From Candidatus Saccharimonadota bacterium (GTDB lineage: Bacteria; Patescibacteriota; Saccharimonadia; Saccharimonadales; Saccharimonadaceae), in assembly GCA_017545585.1 (NCBI GenBank), contig JAFWMK010000001.1, forward strand, positions 1-47,329: a stretch of DNA of 47,329 nt. The letters are read 5' to 3'. Shown here one piece after another: positions 39,728 to 47,329 of this stretch. Positions within the stretch are counted from its first letter, which is position 1. Each line of letters opens with the position of its first letter. The translations under genes were made by a program, and so were the position numbers. Below the pieces are notes generated by a model. The model did not search any database. It worked only from the letters and a program-made list of their open reading frames with translations, and was not told the DNA's origin.

Positions 39728-42700
39728 TTAGATTCCCCCGCCGTGACGCCAATCAAACTCAGTTTTCGCATTAAACACCGTATCGTTAGGATCGCCCATT
39801 CGTCGTATTTCCGAAAACATCTCCATCTGATCTGACCTAAGATTAGTATTAAGAGCCGAATCACCAGCAATCCCATCAGTAGCTTTTATAACGCTCTTGT
39901 ATAAATTAGATCCCGTCCCAGCCATCTTCGCTTGCGAAATAAGAGCTTTTAGAGCATCTGGGTCATAAGATGCTAACTTCCCAGGAGTTAACTCATCTGC
40001 AACCTTTTGATTCTCTTTATATAGCTTTGCGGCATCTTCTATCTTATTTTTATGGCTCCAATCTTCAGGATTCATCGTACCAGTAGCAATAGCCTCAAGC
40101 ACTTCTCTCTTGTCGTTATCACTAGCAATACCCGAATTAATCGCAGGATCAGAACTATTAAGAATAGCTTGAGCGGTAGCTTGAGACAAATAGCCATTTC
40201 CAGCCGCCGCCATCCTTTTGAGGGTATTCGTACTTTGTGTTGCAACATCTGCATAACGAGAAACCAAACCATTATTTGCTGAATGATATTCAATACCATG
40301 CCTTACATTGTCATCGCCATACCCACCACCACTAACCATTTGATAAACGTCGGAAGATTTATTAAGCGTATCATTCTTGAGAGCCGAATTTTGCATCAAA
40401 TTAGCCTGATATGCTTTAAACGATTTCTCTGTAGCCTCGTTTTTAAACATCATACCATCTCTGCTACTCCCAGTCGGATCTTTGACAAAGATTTCTTTTC
40501 CAGCAACCATATCTGCCACTTTTTTTGCCCCCCCTCTAGAAGTTAACACATTGGTAAGTGCATCAAATCTACCAGTATCACCGCTGTCCCATGCAGTACT
40601 CAAATCATTAAGAAGGTCTATATCTGATCTACCAGAATATTCTCTTTCTGCAAGTATCGTAGCCGCTGCAGTATCCTCATTTCCAAGTTTTCTCAAGGTT
40701 TCACTAGCTCTAGCCGCTCTTCTCTGATCCCTTAGTGCACTCTCATACTCTCTTCTCGCTCTTATGCTATTAGGATTAGCATCCATATCGAGTTTTGCTT
40801 GTTCTAGTCTCTTCTGCAAATCCTCACTGTTGCTTCTAGACAAAATTCTATTAGCCCTCCTCTCTTGTTGCTTCCTTGCTATATCAGCCTGATTATCTTT
40901 ATATCTTTGTGAATTCTGCACTCCTTTCATCGCAGCCTGACCGATTGCCCTACCGCTATTTCTAGCAGTTTGTCCAATCGAAGTAAGCGCACCACCTATC
41001 CTGCCAAGCGCCGAAATTGCATTCTTAAGTAGCATCGGGAGCAAGAAAAACGCTAAATATGGTAGCACAAGCATAATTATAAATTGAGCAAACGACATTC
41101 CAACCGTTATCCAATTACCATCTTCTTCCGTAAACGACATAGACCTCAGCATATTACTAAGCCCCATCACCGCCCCACAAAGTGGATAAATAATAATTGC
41201 CGCCTTAAACAATCCCCACCATTTTTTGAATAACGACTGCGCATTAGGGAGGATAAACGCCGCGAACGCCAAAGGCGCCAATACAACACAAAGTATAATA
41301 ATAATCTGTCTTGCCCCCAACATCAAAAACATTATCACAACAGCAATTACAATTACAGCTAGTATTACGATAGCTGCAATTATCACAGGAACAGCCAAAG
41401 AAGCTGTACCAATAGTAGCCGCTACCGTCGTCCCAATTGCTAATCCTGGACCAACTCCACCAGCAGCTGTAGTAAATAACCCTACAATCATCGTTCTAAG
41501 AAAGCCGGCACCTTTAATATCTTCTCCAGCTATACCACTTCCAAAAGAACTAAACATATCCATCAGGCCTTTTCCGAAAATATTCGAAAGATCAATTGCA
41601 AGCTCACATATATAAAAACTCAAATTTATGACAAGTGCCAATACGATAAGTCTAGGCAGCATTTTTTTAATACCGTAATTATCGATACCGTATCCAGTCA
41701 CCTGCGAAAATATTATCAATAATAATAAAACAACCATTACCACATTAGCTATATTCTGCATATAGGTCCAAGCCGTATAGGTATTACTGCCTACACTATA
41801 ATCACTAGAGTTTACTTCCAGCATACCTTCAAGTGTTTTTTCTACAAAACCCGCCGTATATTGCATATTATTCATAGTAGGACAAAGTATCCATTGCATC
41901 GCCCCAATTTTGCTACCATCTTCTATTTTAATACTATCGCAATCCACGATACTATCATCACCCTCACTCGGATCGCTCGGATCCGGATCATCAGGATCAG
42001 GCGTTGGATCCGGCATAGTATCGTTTATCCCACCCTCATTACTACCATTCAAACCACTTAAATCGCCTAAATCACGCAGTGTGTTTCTAATATCATCAAT
42101 GCTGCTAATCTTTTTTGTAAAATGGTAGTTGCTATCAACTCCATACAAATTTTTAGGTATCTTGACAGAACCAGTATTATACAGCTTACAAGTCGCACCA
42201 GCTTTCCAATTAATATCACTTTCTCCAGCATACAAATCATAGTTCGGTTCACCCTCGCAAATTATCGAAGCCTTAAGTACATCCCTTAGGTAGTGTTTAT
42301 ATAAATCATAAGTTTCCTGTTTACTTAACGCCAAACTAGCATAACCAGTAACACCAGCTACATAGCGAGAAGCCCCGTTTCTCGCATTAAACCCAATTAA
42401 AAGATTTTTATCTTTACTTGCATCCCATGTTAAAAGATAGTCACTCGCAAAACCTATGTTCTTTGACGGAACGGCCTTCTTCTCCGGGTGAAAAACCGCC
42501 TTTGCCTTACCCAAACTAATTGTAAAATCTTTTGTTATATTATATATAGCACCTTGTTTATTGTCTATTTTGGTGTTAATTTTTGTTCCGCCACTGCCAT
42601 TAAGTACCCCAATCCTATATGCTGGCTTAGAGGCTGTCCCTATATCAGTTACTTTAATAGCAGACGCACTACAGCTTGTCAAAAACTCCACTGTGCCTTT

Positions 42701-43348
42701 CGTTCCAGGCGCAGGAACATTAATCCCTTCGTTTGAACTCGTCATTTTTTTGCCCGAACTATCTTTTGCCACAACTGGAAAAATTATTTCAGAAACAACC
42801 TTTCCATTCAAAGACATCGTCGGAGTATTACCATTACACTGATCTTTCGTAGATACAAGTTTTAGAGTTAACCGCTCGCCATCCCCATCGGTTTCCGAAC
42901 CAATAGGTGTAGCTACATATCCCAATCCGCCATTACCATCCAAGCTATCACCAGCGAAAAATTGTGCCACAGTCTTATAGTTCGTACCAGCATTTATAAT
43001 ATCACTTGGGATAAGTGCAGGAACTTGAGATGCCAGCGGTATTTTCTGTCCAAACATTAATTGATTGCAGTTGGTATTATTATCTGTAGCATTAGTCCAT
43101 TTATAAGGATATTTTACTGCATCATCCGCACCTTTATTTATTATAAATTTTGTCTTCAATTCTGAAGCTTTCCAACTAGAACCAAGCGTCCCAATCTTCA
43201 AACAATTCCATACCCCCTCAAGCGTAGCTTTTGATGTTATCGAACCTTCATCTATCGCCAAAACATTCTTGGTAGTAAAGAAAAACGAACAGAAAAACCC
43301 CAGAATTAAAATTAAGCAAGTTACATGTTTTTGATATCTATGCATCAT
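39728..43348 (-). CDS. VirB6/TrbL-like polytopic membrane protein
   Basis: This 1206-aa protein has a signal peptide, an exported ~480-residue region with Pro/Asp linker (DPTPDPDDPDPSDPSEGD near 450), then 7-9 membrane helices (about 530-790): VMVVLLLLIIFSQV, LPRLIVLALVINLSF, long Ala/Ile/Val helices, RQIIIILCVVLAPLAFAAFIL, FAQFIIMLVLPYLAFFLL. A polar cytoplasmic C-terminal ~400 residues follows, rich in Arg, Gln, Ala and Asp. This arrangement fits VirB6/TrbL channel proteins of type IV secretion/conjugation. The start may be GTG 43351 or ATG 43348/43345, overlapping the upstream gene. Confidence 0.75.
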   Translation of the reverse strand: MMHRYQKHVTCLILILGFFCSFFFTTKNVLAIDEGSITSKATLEGVWNCLKIGTLGSSWKASELKTKFIINKGADDAVKYPYKWTNATDNNTNCNQLMFGQKIPLASQVPALIPSDIINAGTNYKTVAQFFAGDSLDGNGGLGYVATPIGSETDGDGERLTLKLVSTKDQCNGNTPTMSLNGKVVSEIIFPVVAKDSSGKKMTSSNEGINVPAPGTKGTVEFLTSCSASAIKVTDIGTASKPAYRIGVLNGSGGTKINTKIDNKQGAIYNITKDFTISLGKAKAVFHPEKKAVPSKNIGFASDYLLTWDASKDKNLLIGFNARNGASRYVAGVTGYASLALSKQETYDLYKHYLRDVLKASIICEGEPNYDLYAGESDINWKAGATCKLYNTGSVKIPKNLYGVDSNYHFTKKISSIDDIRNTLRDLGDLSGLNGSNEGGINDTMPDPTPDPDDPDPSDPSEGDDSIVDCDSIKIEDGSKIGAMQWILCPTMNNMQYTAGFVEKTLEGMLEVNSSDYSVGSNTYTAWTYMQNIANVVMVVLLLLIIFSQVTGYGIDNYGIKKMLPRLIVLALVINLSFYICELAIDLSNIFGKGLMDMFSSFGSGIAGEDIKGAGFLRTMIVGLFTTAAGGVGPGLAIGTTVAATIGTASLAVPVIIAAIVILAVIVIAVVIMFLMLGARQIIIILCVVLAPLAFAAFILPNAQSLFKKWWGLFKAAIIIYPLCGAVMGLSNMLRSMSFTEEDGNWITVGMSFAQFIIMLVLPYLAFFLLPMLLKNAISALGRIGGALTSIGQTARNSGRAIGQAAMKGVQNSQRYKDNQADIARKQQERRANRILSRSNSEDLQKRLEQAKLDMDANPNSIRARREYESALRDQRRAARASETLRKLGNEDTAAATILAEREYSGRSDIDLLNDLSTAWDSGDTGRFDALTNVLTSRGGAKKVADMVAGKEIFVKDPTGSSRDGMMFKNEATEKSFKAYQANLMQNSALKNDTLNKSSDVYQMVSGGGYGDDNVRHGIEYHSANNGLVSRYADVATQSTNTLKRMAAAGNGYLSQATAQAILNSSDPAINSGIASDNDKREVLEAIATGTMNPEDWSHKNKIEDAAKLYKENQKVADELTPGKLASYDPDALKALISQAKMAGTGSNLYKSVIKATDGIAGDSALNTNLRSDQMEMFSEIRRMGDPNDTVFNAKTEFDWRHGGGI

Positions 43349-44297
43349 CACTACCTATCATGTTATTGCCATTCAACATATCATTAATTCTGAACACCCC
43401 CATCACAAAATTTTCCGCCAAGTCAAAATACTCAATTGTCTCTACATACAAATCACTCACTTTTTCCGAAACCTCTTCTAAGCCAGCTAGATCTTTAGAG
43501 ATCATACAATCATAATCCAAATCATTGTCAATTATGCAACCAGACTCTTTATATAAGTCCACCTCATCTAATAAAGATTCCACCAAAGCATCATAAATTT
43601 GCGAAAAATCGACGAAATATGCATTCGAGCTATCATCGGGAAAGTCATAGTAAGCCACTGCTTTTTGTTTAGCAACATCACGTCCACTAATCACTGCATC
43701 AGAAATTATATTACCAATATCATTCTCGCCTTTACGGAACATTATATCAATAAAATCAAACAAATCTTTCGTAGCTTTTACTACCGCATTTAAAGTCTCA
43801 TCTTTCTTATCATACTTCTCGAAAAAATCATTTAACAATCTCTTAACGGTGTCATATGCTTTTGTTATAGCAACTTCATCCTCACTATCCAAAACTTCCA
43901 AGAAATAGTAATTCTCATCATAACTATATGAACTTGTAAAAGGGGTAGTCGACTCTTCACCATTAGCGATATAATTAATCAATTTATTAAACGTCAGATC
44001 ACCACTAACATCTCCATTACCACCCTTCGGCATCATCACCACCGCCAAAATCCCAAGTACAAGCGCCACTACAATCAAGATCGCACCAATAATAATTCCT
44101 TTCTTTGATCTCTTAGGCGAATCACCTATTTGCATCACTGGCGGCGTAAAAGACGTCTGTCTAGGTGGTATATATCTATTCGGCTGCGGCTGCACTGGCG
44201 CAACACCACCAGAAGTCCCGTTATCAGGCCCACTGGCAATCGTACCCGGTTTTACACCAGGAACATTAGGCCCACCACTATTGTATGACGGATTCAT
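43338..44297 (-). CDS. Membrane protein with Pro-rich cytoplasmic head, unknown function
   Basis: This 319-aa protein has a Gly/Pro-rich head (about residues 1-60), a membrane helix (about 64-88) and an extracytoplasmic, mostly helical domain with two cysteines (SGCIIDNDLDYDC). No family was recognised; in this cluster it may be an accessory of the VirB6-like protein. ATG 44297 is 6 nt after TATAAT (44304-44309); 8 upstream in-frame residues (MCLWYNGF) were rejected as promoter. Confidence 0.6.
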   Translation of the reverse strand: MNPSYNSGGPNVPGVKPGTIASGPDNGTSGGVAPVQPQPNRYIPPRQTSFTPPVMQIGDSPKRSKKGIIIGAILIVVALVLGILAVVMMPKGGNGDVSGDLTFNKLINYIANGEESTTPFTSSYSYDENYYFLEVLDSEDEVAITKAYDTVKRLLNDFFEKYDKKDETLNAVVKATKDLFDFIDIMFRKGENDIGNIISDAVISGRDVAKQKAVAYYDFPDDSSNAYFVDFSQIYDALVESLLDEVDLYKESGCIIDNDLDYDCMISKDLAGLEEVSEKVSDLYVETIEYFDLAENFVMGVFRINDMLNGNNMIGSDDA

Positions 44298-44348
44298 AAA
44301 ACCATTATACCATAAGCACAATCAAAATAGCCAAAAAAATAGCAAAAA

Positions 44349-44804
44349 TTACTCCGCTCTCGGACTTAAAGATTCATCCTCTAAATTTTCATATTGAAGT
44401 TCTAATCCAATCGTGTCCATCCCCATTTCTGTCAATTTAGAAAGTCCAGCCACCATCCCTGCGCCTGTATAATCTTTCATGATAAGATAAAATCCACGCT
44501 CCGAATCGTTTAATTCATAGCTCAAAATATATTTCATATATTGACTATAATTATCCGAGTAAAATTCTACAGTGAGTGGCAACTGAGCCAAAACCGGCTC
44601 TTTTTCGATCAAAGCATCCAAAGCTTTTAAAGTTTCTTCGTTTTGAATCTCACCTTCAACCAATTCTTTATCCGCAACAAAAGCATCTTTTGGCATCCCT
44701 CCGTCAGAATTAATCAGAGCCACCAACACCACCAACAAGACAAAAATCAAAAACGACCCCACACCGAGCCAAACAAACATCAGCCTTCGATTTTTGTCAC
44801 TCAT
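44349..44804 (-). CDS. Small membrane protein, unknown function
   Basis: This 151-aa protein has a membrane helix (about residues 9-30) and an exported domain of about 115 aa with the pattern LPLTVEFYSDNYSQYMKYIL, then a short beta region. No cysteines and no known motif. ATG 44804 is 7 nt after TATAAT (44812-44817): leaderless. Part of the VirB6-like envelope cluster. Confidence 0.6.
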   Translation of the reverse strand: MSDKNRRLMFVWLGVGSFLIFVLLVVLVALINSDGGMPKDAFVADKELVEGEIQNEETLKALDALIEKEPVLAQLPLTVEFYSDNYSQYMKYILSYELNDSERGFYLIMKDYTGAGMVAGLSKLTEMGMDTIGLELQYENLEDESLSPRAE

Positions 44805-44824
44805 TATTTTTATTATACACTATT

Positions 44825-45769
44825 TTAATTTACGCAATATTCAAATTCTACCGGATAACTGATATTTTTTGATTTCAGATACATTTCTATATTTTCTTGT
44901 ACGGGATTGGTTTGATAATCTGTACAACCAGCCAACTTCGCTTTGATAGAAACAATGTTATTACTATCATCCGTTATCGGATAGACATTATATGTATTCG
45001 GCACAAAATACGGCAAATTTGTATTGACATTAATATCATTCGTTTTTGCATGATTAGCCTGCAAATAATAATACCCATTACTTACTCCAGTATCACAAAT
45101 AGTTGATGGAACATAGAATAAATAGTCATCTGGATCAAACCCAAGAGAGGTCATTAACGTTTTTGTAGCAGTTAATGCCTCATTCATAGTCTCCGCATTG
45201 CCACAAGAACTAACATGTACTTCTAAATACAGATCACCAACGTTGTATTTTGCTAATATTTTATATTCAACTCCAGATGGCAATTTCCCGGTATATGGCA
45301 AATAGCTAATAATATTAGTAGACGAATTTACGTCAGTAGTACAAGGAGTTTCTGGATATTTACTCTCGAAAAGCGGACAGCTTACAATCACATTCGGCGA
45401 CCCATCATTTGAATTCGGCCATTTTACATTCACTTTATAAGATTCACGAATCTCATCAAAATCCACAATAAACGTCGCCGTGGACGAATCATTATCGGTA
45501 CTTTCGTCATAATTTCTCGCATTACCATAATAAGTTATACTGCTGTCAAAATCTTCTGTATTATCACGAATTACCCCCACCAAAATCTTACGTATATTAG
45601 TCATGTCACTGCCCGGTATTTTTACGGACGTATCAAAACTTATCTTCACTTTTGGGTCAGAAACAAGCACAAACATTACGGCCAGTGCTACTATCCCAAC
45701 AACCAAAAAAGTCCCAAAAACTATTCCGATTTTTTGCCATTTCTTTAAATTTGTCCAAAAACTTTTCAT
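44825..45769 (-). CDS. Single-pass membrane protein, unknown function
   Basis: This 314-aa protein has an N-terminal helix (about residues 11-34) and a beta-rich exported domain with paired cysteines (SCPLFESKYPETPC, SSCGNAE, STICDTG, AGCTDYQ, FEYCVN). Only 1 nt separates its ATG from the stop of the wall-hydrolase gene, so they are coupled. No family recognised. Confidence 0.6.
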   Translation of the reverse strand: MKSFWTNLKKWQKIGIVFGTFLVVGIVALAVMFVLVSDPKVKISFDTSVKIPGSDMTNIRKILVGVIRDNTEDFDSSITYYGNARNYDESTDNDSSTATFIVDFDEIRESYKVNVKWPNSNDGSPNVIVSCPLFESKYPETPCTTDVNSSTNIISYLPYTGKLPSGVEYKILAKYNVGDLYLEVHVSSCGNAETMNEALTATKTLMTSLGFDPDDYLFYVPSTICDTGVSNGYYYLQANHAKTNDINVNTNLPYFVPNTYNVYPITDDSNNIVSIKAKLAGCTDYQTNPVQENIEMYLKSKNISYPVEFEYCVN

Positions 45770-45770
45770 C

Positions 45771-47108
45771 TTACATCTTTCTATACCAAGTATATCTATT
45801 TAGTGAGTTGTTGGTTGCCATTGGCGAATGCGCATGTTCACCACTACAAAGAGATGCAGAAACTGTCGTATAGGAAAATCCAGGAATATCACCTATATAT
45901 AATATAACATGTCCCTCGATGTATCCCACATCGCCCAATTGGAGTGAACCAGCATCGACCTCATTCCAGTTGTTGGAAAGATAGTTATGTTGACAACTCG
46001 TATTACACGTACTGTAATTCGTGTCCCATCCACTAGCTTTTATAATATTTGACACGAACGCCCCACAGTCCACTCCTTTAGTTCCGTCCGAACAAGAACC
46101 GCCGGTATAGGATGCAATATTATCTATGTATTCTGCATACGCCGGCATTCTTTCTGTAAAACCATATCCTCTAAAGTTTGGCCAAACCCATGCTTTTACG
46201 TAATCCTCCAAGCTAGACAAATTTGGATTTGGTTCTGGCGTAGGATCTGTTTTTTCGCCTTCCTTATTGCAGTAGATCGCACCTCCTTCACCAGAGCCAC
46301 CGCCAGAGCCGCCGCCAGGATTACTATTACCGCCAGTATAATTTTCCCAAGTTACCGGAGAAATTGCTATTCCTTGTGATTTTGCCCATTTTTGAAGGCC
46401 ACAAATAATACTAGATACATCTTGTACATACCTCGGCGTTGGTTCCCCCATATGCCCTACACACTCAGGGTATCTTTCGCTATCACAAGAAGCGTAAACC
46501 GGAGATGTGCCATACTGTATAAATGCAACTGCGGCATATGGATTGTTTGGATATTTATTTTTTAATGCCCTAATCGGGTATATACTATTCATGTAATAAT
46601 TATAAGCTTCTTTATAGTTATTAAACACCGCAAATTCACCACAAGACCTCATCCCAGCTTTCGCCTTAAGACCAAGCGGATTATACGATTTTACACCGCC
46701 ACAAATAGGCTCATGTTTTCCACCACCAGATTCTTTAAAAACTTGTGCCGGCACCAGCTCCCAAGGAATTCCATTTTCACTCGCAGCCGCTTGAATATCT
46801 GAAATCTGAGTCGAAATCCAGTTAATACGCTCCGTTGTCATAGGAGTACACGAACCATTCCATTTTTCCCCTTCCGGGATAGGGATCCCGTCTGGGTCCA
46901 AATCAATTGGCGTACCCGGCGTTGTAGTCCCAGGCTCACACTGCTCAGCATTATAAAAATAAATCTGATAATTATCATATTTATCAATCAATTTGTCCGT
47001 AATTACTGATTTTTTAGCCTCGGCAGGCACCGCTGTCAAACCACAAAAAAGTCCCAAAAACACAAAAATCACAATCCTAAAAAACGTGATTTTAGTTTTT
47101 GTTCTCAT
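45771..47108 (-). CDS. Secreted two-domain cell-wall hydrolase (glucosaminidase-like + CHAP/NlpC-like)
   Basis: This 445-aa protein has a signal peptide (cleavage near AEA-KKS). Domain 1 (~95-255) is lysozyme/glucosaminidase-like: PWELVPAQVFKESGGGKHEP (E126), SYNPLGLKA, GEFAVFNNYKEAYNYYM and GEPTPRYVQDVSSII. A Gly/Ser linker follows. Domain 2 has GVDCGAFVSNIIKASGWD (C about 348) and LGDVGYIEGHVILYIGD (H about 400), a papain-like NlpC/CHAP amidase pattern. It would cut glycan and peptide bonds. It leads an envelope cluster containing the VirB6-like protein and may open the wall for it (VirB1-like role, inferred). Leaderless: TATAAT (47115-47120) is 6 nt upstream. Confidence 0.82.
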   Translation of the reverse strand: MRTKTKITFFRIVIFVFLGLFCGLTAVPAEAKKSVITDKLIDKYDNYQIYFYNAEQCEPGTTTPGTPIDLDPDGIPIPEGEKWNGSCTPMTTERINWISTQISDIQAAASENGIPWELVPAQVFKESGGGKHEPICGGVKSYNPLGLKAKAGMRSCGEFAVFNNYKEAYNYYMNSIYPIRALKNKYPNNPYAAVAFIQYGTSPVYASCDSERYPECVGHMGEPTPRYVQDVSSIICGLQKWAKSQGIAISPVTWENYTGGNSNPGGGSGGGSGEGGAIYCNKEGEKTDPTPEPNPNLSSLEDYVKAWVWPNFRGYGFTERMPAYAEYIDNIASYTGGSCSDGTKGVDCGAFVSNIIKASGWDTNYSTCNTSCQHNYLSNNWNEVDAGSLQLGDVGYIEGHVILYIGDIPGFSYTTVSASLCSGEHAHSPMATNNSLNRYTWYRKM

Positions 47109-47225
47109 ACTTTTATTATACCATAATCACAAACCAAACAAATACCAGCTAAGTTCCAACTCCAAGTGCAACAAAATAAGCGTTAACAGATAAATTATAT
47201 TGTGGATAAGTCTTAAATACAAAAA

Positions 47226-47292
47226 GACATCTGTGCCTAGTATAATAGTTTTTGAAACAACAATTAATTATACAAAGGAGAACACAGATGTC
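47226..47292 (+). promoter_or_regulatory. IS30-type left end: promoter inside a start-codon inverted repeat
   Basis: GACATCTGTG (47226-47235) and CACAGATGTC (47283-47292) are perfect 10-nt inverted repeats. The second arm contains the transposase ATG (47288-47290), with SD AAAGGAG just before. TATAAT (47241-47246) lies between the arms, so only read-through transcripts carry both arms and can hide the start codon. Confidence 0.65.
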
Positions 47293-47329
47293 CTATACAC
47301 ATTTTACCCTAGAAAAGAGAATAATACTA
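47288..47329 (+). CDS. IS30-family transposase, N-terminal fragment (truncated by window edge)
   Basis: Fourteen codons are present: MSYTHFTLEKRIIL. This matches the MSYTHLTLEER-type opening of IS30-family transposases (N-terminal helix-turn-helix). The remainder lies beyond the window. SD AAAGGAG supports the start. It is the only mobile element seen in the window. Confidence 0.75.
   Translation, partial: MSYTHFTLEKRIIL

Noticed and set aside
47201-47209. Perfect DnaA box (TTATCCACA on minus) in AT-rich DNA
   Set aside because: Single copy; about one is expected by chance in a window of this size, and no dnaA/dnaN or box cluster is present, so it is not called an origin.
1-47329. tRNA genes and CRISPR arrays
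   Set aside because: Intergenic spaces were read for T-loop GGTTCGA patterns and for spaced direct repeats; none supported either.

Overview
The window looks like a chromosomal segment of a small-genome, AT-rich bacterium of the Candidate Phyla Radiation (Patescibacteria), most probably a Saccharibacteria (TM7)-type episymbiont. This is inferred from gene style, not from a database match. Core information-processing genes are full length and tightly packed. They alternate with many single-pass membrane or secreted proteins of no recognised family, a VirB6/TrbL-like membrane protein, a fibro-slime protein and secreted hydrolases. There are no amino-acid or lipid biosynthesis genes. The standard code (UGA = stop) fits all ORFs.

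Layout. 1-342: the 5' end of a 23S rRNA gene (minus strand) with its own consensus promoter and no 16S upstream. 329-2681: three envelope genes, including an abundant-looking surface protein. 2704-4625: secreted HNH nuclease, rhodanese-like and thioredoxin-like proteins. 4630-6245: stalk-like membrane protein and a membrane-anchored HExxH peptidase. 6405-6916: a CdiA-CT-like nuclease followed by a possible small RNA. 6950-12024: ychF, an rnhB-yraN fusion, rplS, ruvA, ruvC, radA. 12085-15821: giant exported protein and partner. 15860-17820: murC, tsaE, tsaB. 17771-22002: fibro-slime protein and clpC-clpP under a CIRCE element. 22010-26671: galU and envelope genes. 26741-28696: lepA. 28747-29223: the second CdiA-CT-like nuclease, again followed by a small-RNA-like unit. 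29284-32676: pnp, truB, rpsO. 32715-36394: small alarmone synthetase, PRC-barrel protein, recX, Nudix, recA. 36418-36643: a dense intergenic locus with a candidate sRNA and an antisense small ORF. 36661-38486: folD, murB. 38590-47108: a surface protein and then an envelope cluster with a VirB6/TrbL-like protein and a two-domain cell-wall hydrolase. 47226-47329: the left end of an IS30-family element.

Expression signals are unusually legible. Most promoters are sigma70-type with a TGnTATAAT extended -10. At least fifteen genes start 6-9 nt after the -10 box, so their mRNAs should be leaderless. In several ORFs the first in-frame ATG lies upstream of or inside the -10 box (giving false N-termini such as MWYN or MCYN), and I moved the start downstream accordingly. 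A smaller set (surface proteins, pnp, recA, relQ, clpP, rplS) has true leaders with Shine-Dalgarno sequences.

The strongest candidates for something undescribed are: (i) two paralogous standalone CdiA-CT-type nuclease genes, each with a promoter at its 3' end that reads into a short terminated RNA; (ii) two surface-protein promoters sharing the same palindrome inside the 17-nt spacer; (iii) the recA-folD sRNA / antisense small-ORF locus; (iv) GC-rich hairpin inserts within lepA, within truB and between truB and rpsO.
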